Assembly: GCA_900548315.1 (NCBI GenBank)
Contig: URJU01000022.1
Location: 1 to 19,042, forward strand
Reading direction: 5' to 3'
From: an uncultured Coprococcus sp.
GTDB taxonomy: Bacteria > Bacillota > Clostridia > Lachnospirales > Lachnospiraceae
DNA length: 19,042 bases
A program made the position numbers and the translations under genes. A model generated the notes under the pieces. That model was given only the letters and a program-made list of their open reading frames with translations. It was not told where the DNA came from and did no database searches. The number at the start of each line of letters is the position of its first letter. Within the stretch, counting starts at the first letter, position 1. Below are positions 15,994 to 19,042 of the stretch, piece after piece.

Positions 15994-16761
15994 CTACCCA
16001 TCCGCAAGTATTTTCTGCATCATTTTATCAAGCAGTCTGTCATAATCCTCTCCGGCATCTCCGCCCGTACCACCGTCATCAGATCTTATTTCTTGTTTCC
16101 GGCGCACGTTATCTGTGTGCTTTTTGCTGCAGTTCTTAACACCACTGTCACTGCATACGACCCGCGGCGCACCCCCTGCATCACTTTCCTCATCTTTCAC
16201 CATACCTCCAGCCACTTCCGCAGCAGCTGCCTGTCTTCTGTCTTCCCTGCAAAACCTGTTCATCAGACTGTTGCCCAGATAATTCATTACACTGTCTCGC
16301 AGCGTCTTTATATACAACGACGGATTCCACTGGTTATAAGCCAGTAGCAATACCATATCCACAGCCAGCGCACTCACCAGCAGTTTCAACGTCTCACCGC
16401 CGTCACCTACTACATAATATTGATATATCGCCGCAAATATGCCTGTCCCGGCAGCTATCACCCCAAAATTTTTTACGAACGCATTCCACGCACGCACAGA
16501 TATCGGCCCTATTTTCAGTCTGTCTATGTACTTGTCCACAAATGCCGCAGTGTCCCGTACCTCCACATCCAGCGATCTTATATCCTCATACCGTTTTCGC
16601 ATTTCAGCCAATGCCCTTTTTCTGGTTCTTCCCATAAACTCAGACTCCTTTATCAGTCGTCCAAGGCAGCCAGCCATGATCATTCGTCCGACAACTCCCA
16701 TAAATCCACACATCACTATCACATACACACATACATTCTGACTCAATAAAGTTTCAAACAT
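15994..16761 (-). CDS. Unrecognised membrane protein with charged C-terminal tail
   Basis: I do not recognise this 255-residue protein. Three hydrophobic segments are visible: about 9-30 (VCVYVIVMCGFMGVVGRMIMAG), 99-118 (FGVIAAGTGIFAAIYQYYVV) and 126-143. Between the first two is a basic, helical stretch (about 35-95, with RTRKRALAEMRKRYEDIRSLDVEV cut by charged pairs). The tail after 165 is hydrophilic and low in complexity, ending in an amphipathic helix (DYDRLLDKMMQKILADG). GAGGAGAG lies about 9 bases before the ATG, so the start is secure. It is the first gene of a two-gene unit with the PdaA-like lipoprotein and has a readable promoter at 16841-16870. A role in the envelope alongside the deacetylase is a guess from position. 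Confidence 0.8.
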   Translation of the reverse strand: MFETLLSQNVCVYVIVMCGFMGVVGRMIMAGCLGRLIKESEFMGRTRKRALAEMRKRYEDIRSLDVEVRDTAAFVDKYIDRLKIGPISVRAWNAFVKNFGVIAAGTGIFAAIYQYYVVGDGGETLKLLVSALAVDMVLLLAYNQWNPSLYIKTLRDSVMNYLGNSLMNRFCREDRRQAAAAEVAGGMVKDEESDAGGAPRVVCSDSGVKNCSKKHTDNVRRKQEIRSDDGGTGGDAGEDYDRLLDKMMQKILADG

Positions 16762-16840
16762 AGCTAATCTCTCCTCTTTGATTTCAATTATTTTGTCATG
16801 TCATCCCCCTCATATCCGTTTGGCCGGTCCGGATGGTAGT

Positions 16841-16870
16841 ATTATATGAGCGGCTTTCCCGGGTATACAA
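16841..16870 (-). promoter_or_regulatory. Promoter of the membrane-protein/deacetylase unit
   Basis: On the - strand, TTGTAT (16870-16865) is followed after 18 bases by a consensus TATAAT (16846-16841). Transcription would start near 16834, leaving a leader of about 72 bases. The very 5' end of that leader could form a short hairpin (ATCCG at 16834-16830 with CGGAT at 16818-16814), which may only stabilise the message. Confidence 0.6.
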
Positions 16871-16891
16871 TTATTTTCGTTCGACAAATGT

Positions 16892-16920
16892 TTGGATTTT
16901 GTGCTCTTTTCTGTTATTAT
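16892..16920 (+). promoter_or_regulatory. Promoter of the TSCPD-murG unit
   Basis: TTGGAT (16892-16897) is followed after 17 bases by TATTAT (16915-16920). Transcription would start near 16927, about 86 bases before the ATG of the TSCPD gene. It is back to back with the promoter at 16841-16870; the remaining bases of this 251-base gap show no other clear structure. Confidence 0.5.
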
Positions 16921-17012
16921 ATAGTGCGAAGAATGCGTAGGATCTCAGACAGTCAACGCATACACGAATATAAAAATGATTGGCAAAGTACAATAAGAAA
17001 AGAGGTATTGTT

Positions 17013-17258
17013 ATGGTTTATAAGACTAAAGGAACTTGTTCTGTTGAGATATCTTTTGATGTGATAGACGGAAAGCTTCACAATGTTAAATTTACCGGAG
17101 GATGCAACGGCAATCTCAAGGGTATAGGTGCTCTTGTCGAGGGCATGAAACCCGAAGATGTGATCGAGAGACTTGAGGGTACCACCTGCGGATTCAAGTC
17201 GACATCCTGTCCGGATCAGCTGGCTCAGGCTCTCAAGCAGTATCTGGCTACAGCATAA
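17013..17258 (+). CDS. TSCPD domain-containing protein (TIGR03905 type)
   Basis: An 81-residue protein made of a single TSCPD domain, a module also found at the C-terminus of class II ribonucleotide reductases and as small stand-alone proteins of unknown function. The four conserved cysteines are Cys9, Cys31 (GGCNGN), Cys59 (TTCGFK) and Cys66 in the signature TSCPDQLA; they probably bind a metal. A longer frame starts at a TTG at 16980, but AGAGG ends 7 bases before the ATG at 17013 and MVYKTKGTCSVEI matches the usual family start, so I choose that. It is followed 24 bases later by murG without a terminator, so the two are co-transcribed. The biochemical role is unknown. Confidence 0.9.
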   Translation: MVYKTKGTCSVEISFDVIDGKLHNVKFTGGCNGNLKGIGALVEGMKPEDVIERLEGTTCGFKSTSCPDQLAQALKQYLATA

Positions 17259-17282
17259 AATTCAGGAGGATTAACAATCATT

Positions 17283-18356
17283 ATGAAGAGAATTATACTG
17301 ACAGGCGGAGGAACCGCCGGACATGTCACTCCAAACATGGCCCTCATGCCTGAACTTAAGAAACATGGTTATGATATTCAATATATCGGTTCATACGATG
17401 GCATGGAGAAAAAGCTTATAGAAGATATGGGGATCCCTTATCACGGAATCTCTTCAGGAAAGCTAAGAAGATACTTCTCAATGAAGAATTTCTCTGATCC
17501 TTTTAAGGTTCTCAAGGGTATCTCTGAGGCAAAGGAACTCATGAAGGAACTGAAACCTGATGTGGTATTTTCCAAGGGTGGTTTTGTCACTGTCCCTGTT
17601 GTATTTGCAGCGCACTCGGCAGGTATCCCTGTCATTATCCACGAATCGGATATGACACCCGGACTTGCCAACAAACTGGCTCTTCCAAAGGCTACAAAGG
17701 TATGCTGCAACTTCCCTGAGACAAAGGATCTGTTCCCGGATGGCAAGGCTGTTGTAACCGGAACTCCTATCAGAGAGGAACTCTTCCGCGGCGACTCAGC
17801 ATTCGCATACAATTACTGCGGATTCACTGACAGCAAACCAGTCCTCCTCATCGTGGGCGGAAGCTCAGGAAGTGTGATAATCAACAACGCAATAAGGGAA
17901 AATCTCGACAAGCTGCTGGAGACCTTCAATGTCATCCACCTCTGCGGCAAGGATAATCTGGACGAAAGCCTTAAGGATAAGAAGGGATACGTTCAGTATG
18001 AATATGTGAAAAAGGAACTGGCAAGCATGCTGGCACTCTGCGATATCATAATCTCCAGAGCCGGAGCAAATGCTATATGTGAGCTTCTCGCTCTCAGAAA
18101 GCCAAACATCCTAATCCCATTGTCAAAGGCTGCCTCCCGTGGAGACCAGATACTGAACGCCCAGTCATTTGAGAATAGCGGCTACAGCTGCGTGATCCAG
18201 GAGGAAGAGCTGAATACCGACACACTGTTCGCTGCTATACATGAGGTATACAACAACAAGGACAAATATATCCAGGCGATGGAATCCAGCAACCTTGCTG
18301 ATTCAACAGGAATGATCGTCAACATGATAGAGGAACTTGTAAACAGCAACGACTGA
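17283..18356 (+). CDS. murG: UDP-N-acetylglucosamine--undecaprenyl-pyrophosphoryl-MurNAc-pentapeptide GlcNAc transferase (MurG)
   Basis: MurG adds GlcNAc to lipid I to make lipid II at the cytoplasmic face of the membrane, the last intracellular step of peptidoglycan precursor synthesis. The 357 residues show the GT-B fold. The N-terminal domain has the glycine loop GGGTAGHVTP (8-17), the FSKGGFVTVP segment and HESDMTPGLANK. The second domain has VGGSSGSVIINNA (the GGSQGA loop of other MurG proteins), SRAGANAICELLALRKPNILIPL and RGDQILNA. AGGAGGA lies 12 bases before the ATG, slightly far. No other mur or division (dcw) genes are adjacent; its partner is the small TSCPD gene. A second MurG-like gene elsewhere in the genome cannot be excluded. 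Confidence 0.95.
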   Translation: MKRIILTGGGTAGHVTPNMALMPELKKHGYDIQYIGSYDGMEKKLIEDMGIPYHGISSGKLRRYFSMKNFSDPFKVLKGISEAKELMKELKPDVVFSKGGFVTVPVVFAAHSAGIPVIIHESDMTPGLANKLALPKATKVCCNFPETKDLFPDGKAVVTGTPIREELFRGDSAFAYNYCGFTDSKPVLLIVGGSSGSVIINNAIRENLDKLLETFNVIHLCGKDNLDESLKDKKGYVQYEYVKKELASMLALCDIIISRAGANAICELLALRKPNILIPLSKAASRGDQILNAQSFENSGYSCVIQEEELNTDTLFAAIHEVYNNKDKYIQAMESSNLADSTGMIVNMIEELVNSND

Positions 18357-18402
18357 TATTGTTCTGTTCGAGTATATGAATAAATCCATCTGCTCTCAAT
18401 AT

Positions 18403-18455
18403 AAAATAACCTCCAAACCAAGTAGTTTTTCCTACATCAGTTTGGAGGTTATTTT
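18403..18455. terminator. Bidirectional intrinsic terminator after murG
   Basis: Perfect 16-bp arms (18403-18418 and 18440-18455, AAAATAACCTCCAAAC and its complement) enclose a 21-base loop that can itself pair GTAG with CTAC. The + strand runs on into TTTTTCTTTT, and the - strand arm ends in TTTT. It lies between the converging murG and the gene at 18491. Confidence 0.92.
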
Positions 18456-18490
18456 TCTTTTAGGGGTTCCCTTTATTCACTTATTATCTA

Positions 18491-18994
18491 TTAATTGCAC
18501 AGAGCCTGTACAACCGCAAGTGCCATGTTCTCGTCACAAGCTGTATCGTCTATATACCATGTGACCGTTCCTGTATATCCACCGTTGTTGTTAGGCTTAT
18601 AATTGAATACTACCTTAAGCGTCTTATCAATGTATGTTCCATCCGAACCGAACTTGGCAAGATCCATGCTGACCTTGGTTCCATAGAAAGTTATGGTGTA
18701 TCCACCGGTTCCATTGCTCTCGTAGTACCATACAGTTGTCTTTGCTTTGTTCTCAAGTGCTGATCCATATGTTGTGCCCGGATCATATATCTTCTTGATT
18801 CCGTTATCCTTGTATGTGTACTTTATCTGGCTGTTCTTTGCATCATCTACACGTTTCTTCGCCTCATCATTCGTTCGGTACTGAATATTACCTTTGACAA
18901 ATGTCTGAGCAGTCTCCGGCAGGATCAGATAAACTCCACCACATAAAGCCGCAACCACAATGATTGCAATTAAAACCTTAACAAATGCTTTCAT
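18491..18994 (-). CDS. Unrecognised membrane-anchored or secreted protein
   Basis: I do not recognise this 167-residue protein. Residues 5-25 (VKVLIAIIVVAALCGGVYLIL) form one transmembrane segment or uncleaved signal, with the rest outside. The remainder is a single soluble domain rich in Tyr, Gly, Thr and Asn (KTTVWYYESNGTGGYTITF; NNNGGYTGTVTWYID), a likely beta-rich fold. It ends with an apparent helix (DENMALAVVQALCN). Two cysteines near the C-terminus (153 and 166) might form a disulphide. AGGAGAG lies about 7 bases before the ATG, so the start is well supported. Only 37 genomic bases lie upstream before the adapter, so the promoter is probably lost. It ends facing the murG terminator. 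Confidence 0.78.
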   Translation of the reverse strand: MKAFVKVLIAIIVVAALCGGVYLILPETAQTFVKGNIQYRTNDEAKKRVDDAKNSQIKYTYKDNGIKKIYDPGTTYGSALENKAKTTVWYYESNGTGGYTITFYGTKVSMDLAKFGSDGTYIDKTLKVVFNYKPNNNGGYTGTVTWYIDDTACDENMALAVVQALCN

Positions 18995-19031
18995 ACTTAT
19001 CTCTCCTATCCAATAAAAATATTAATTTAAT

Positions 19032-19042
19032 CTGTCTCTTAT
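19032..19042 (+). other. Nextera (Tn5) mosaic-end adapter remnant, not genomic
   Basis: The last 11 bases, CTGTCTCTTAT, are the start of the complement of the Tn5 mosaic end, which is what a read shows when it runs off a fragment into the adapter. Together with the adapter at 1-30 it marks both contig ends as library artefacts. Confidence 0.9.

Noticed and set aside
16806..16840. GC-rich inverted repeat (ATCCG...CGGAT with GGCCGG inside), considered as a riboswitch or terminator
   Set aside because: Only a 5-bp stem, no T-run and no conserved riboswitch motif that I can recognise.
16980..17012. 11-residue extension of the TSCPD protein from a TTG at 16980
   Set aside because: No ribosome binding site before the TTG; AGAGG correctly precedes the ATG at 17013 and family members start there.
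1..19042. ATAAGAGACAG near the left end and CTGTCTCTTAT at the right end, looking like terminal inverted repeats of a 19-kb transposon
   Set aside because: They are the Tn5 mosaic end from Nextera library preparation, with the full adapter visible on the left. There is no transposase in the window.

Overview
The window is one assembled contig, probably chromosomal, from a Gram-positive anaerobe of the class Clostridia, most likely Lachnospiraceae. The grounds are the gdpP-rplI-dnaB operon order typical of Firmicutes, a clostridial-type FabV/trans-2-enoyl-CoA reductase, a PdaA-type peptidoglycan deacetylase, a large secreted Ig-like/MBG-like protein, strong AGGAG-type ribosome binding sites, use of TTG starts and moderate GC. 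The genus cannot be fixed from the sequence. Bases 1-30 and 19032-19042 are Nextera/Tn5 library adapter, so the biological insert is about 31-19031 and the first gene is cut by the contig end.

Layout. (a) 31-1993, + strand: 3' part of an RlmI-type 23S rRNA methyltransferase, a transglutaminase-like protein whose expected catalytic Cys is Ser, and a rhomboid protease, closed by a strong bidirectional hairpin at 2037-2092. (b) 7993 down to 2105, - strand: a housekeeping operon gdpP-rplI-dnaB-fabV-HAD phosphatase, with a readable promoter at 7965-7993 whose -10 box is overlapped by a perfect palindrome. (c) 9486 down to 8003, - strand: monocistronic pgi with its own promoter and terminator. (d) 14015 down to 9500, - strand: a 1435-residue secreted multidomain Ig-like protein, with a possible 15-codon leader ORF in its 5' region. 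(e) 13955-14869, + strand: a MerR-family regulator with a GyrI-like effector domain. Its promoter and that of the giant protein face each other in a 211-base gap. The giant gene's promoter has the stretched 19-bp spacer typical of MerR-activated promoters. (f) 16870 down to 14963, - strand: an unrecognised membrane protein followed by a PdaA-like deacetylase lipoprotein. (g) 16892-18356, + strand: a small TSCPD-domain protein and MurG, closed by a 16-bp perfect hairpin. (h) 18994-18491, - strand: an unrecognised membrane-anchored protein at the contig edge.

Cell-envelope work is the common theme: MurG makes lipid II, the PdaA-like protein trims peptidoglycan, GdpP sets c-di-AMP (which in Firmicutes is tied to wall and osmotic homeostasis), and the rhomboid and the giant protein are membrane and extracellular. 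I found no tRNA, rRNA, CRISPR array, insertion sequence or phage gene. No gene-free gap exceeds 300 bases. The most interesting region is the giant gene/merR intergenic region (13870-14080). I see no clear previously undescribed multi-gene system; that regulatory unit is the best candidate for something new.
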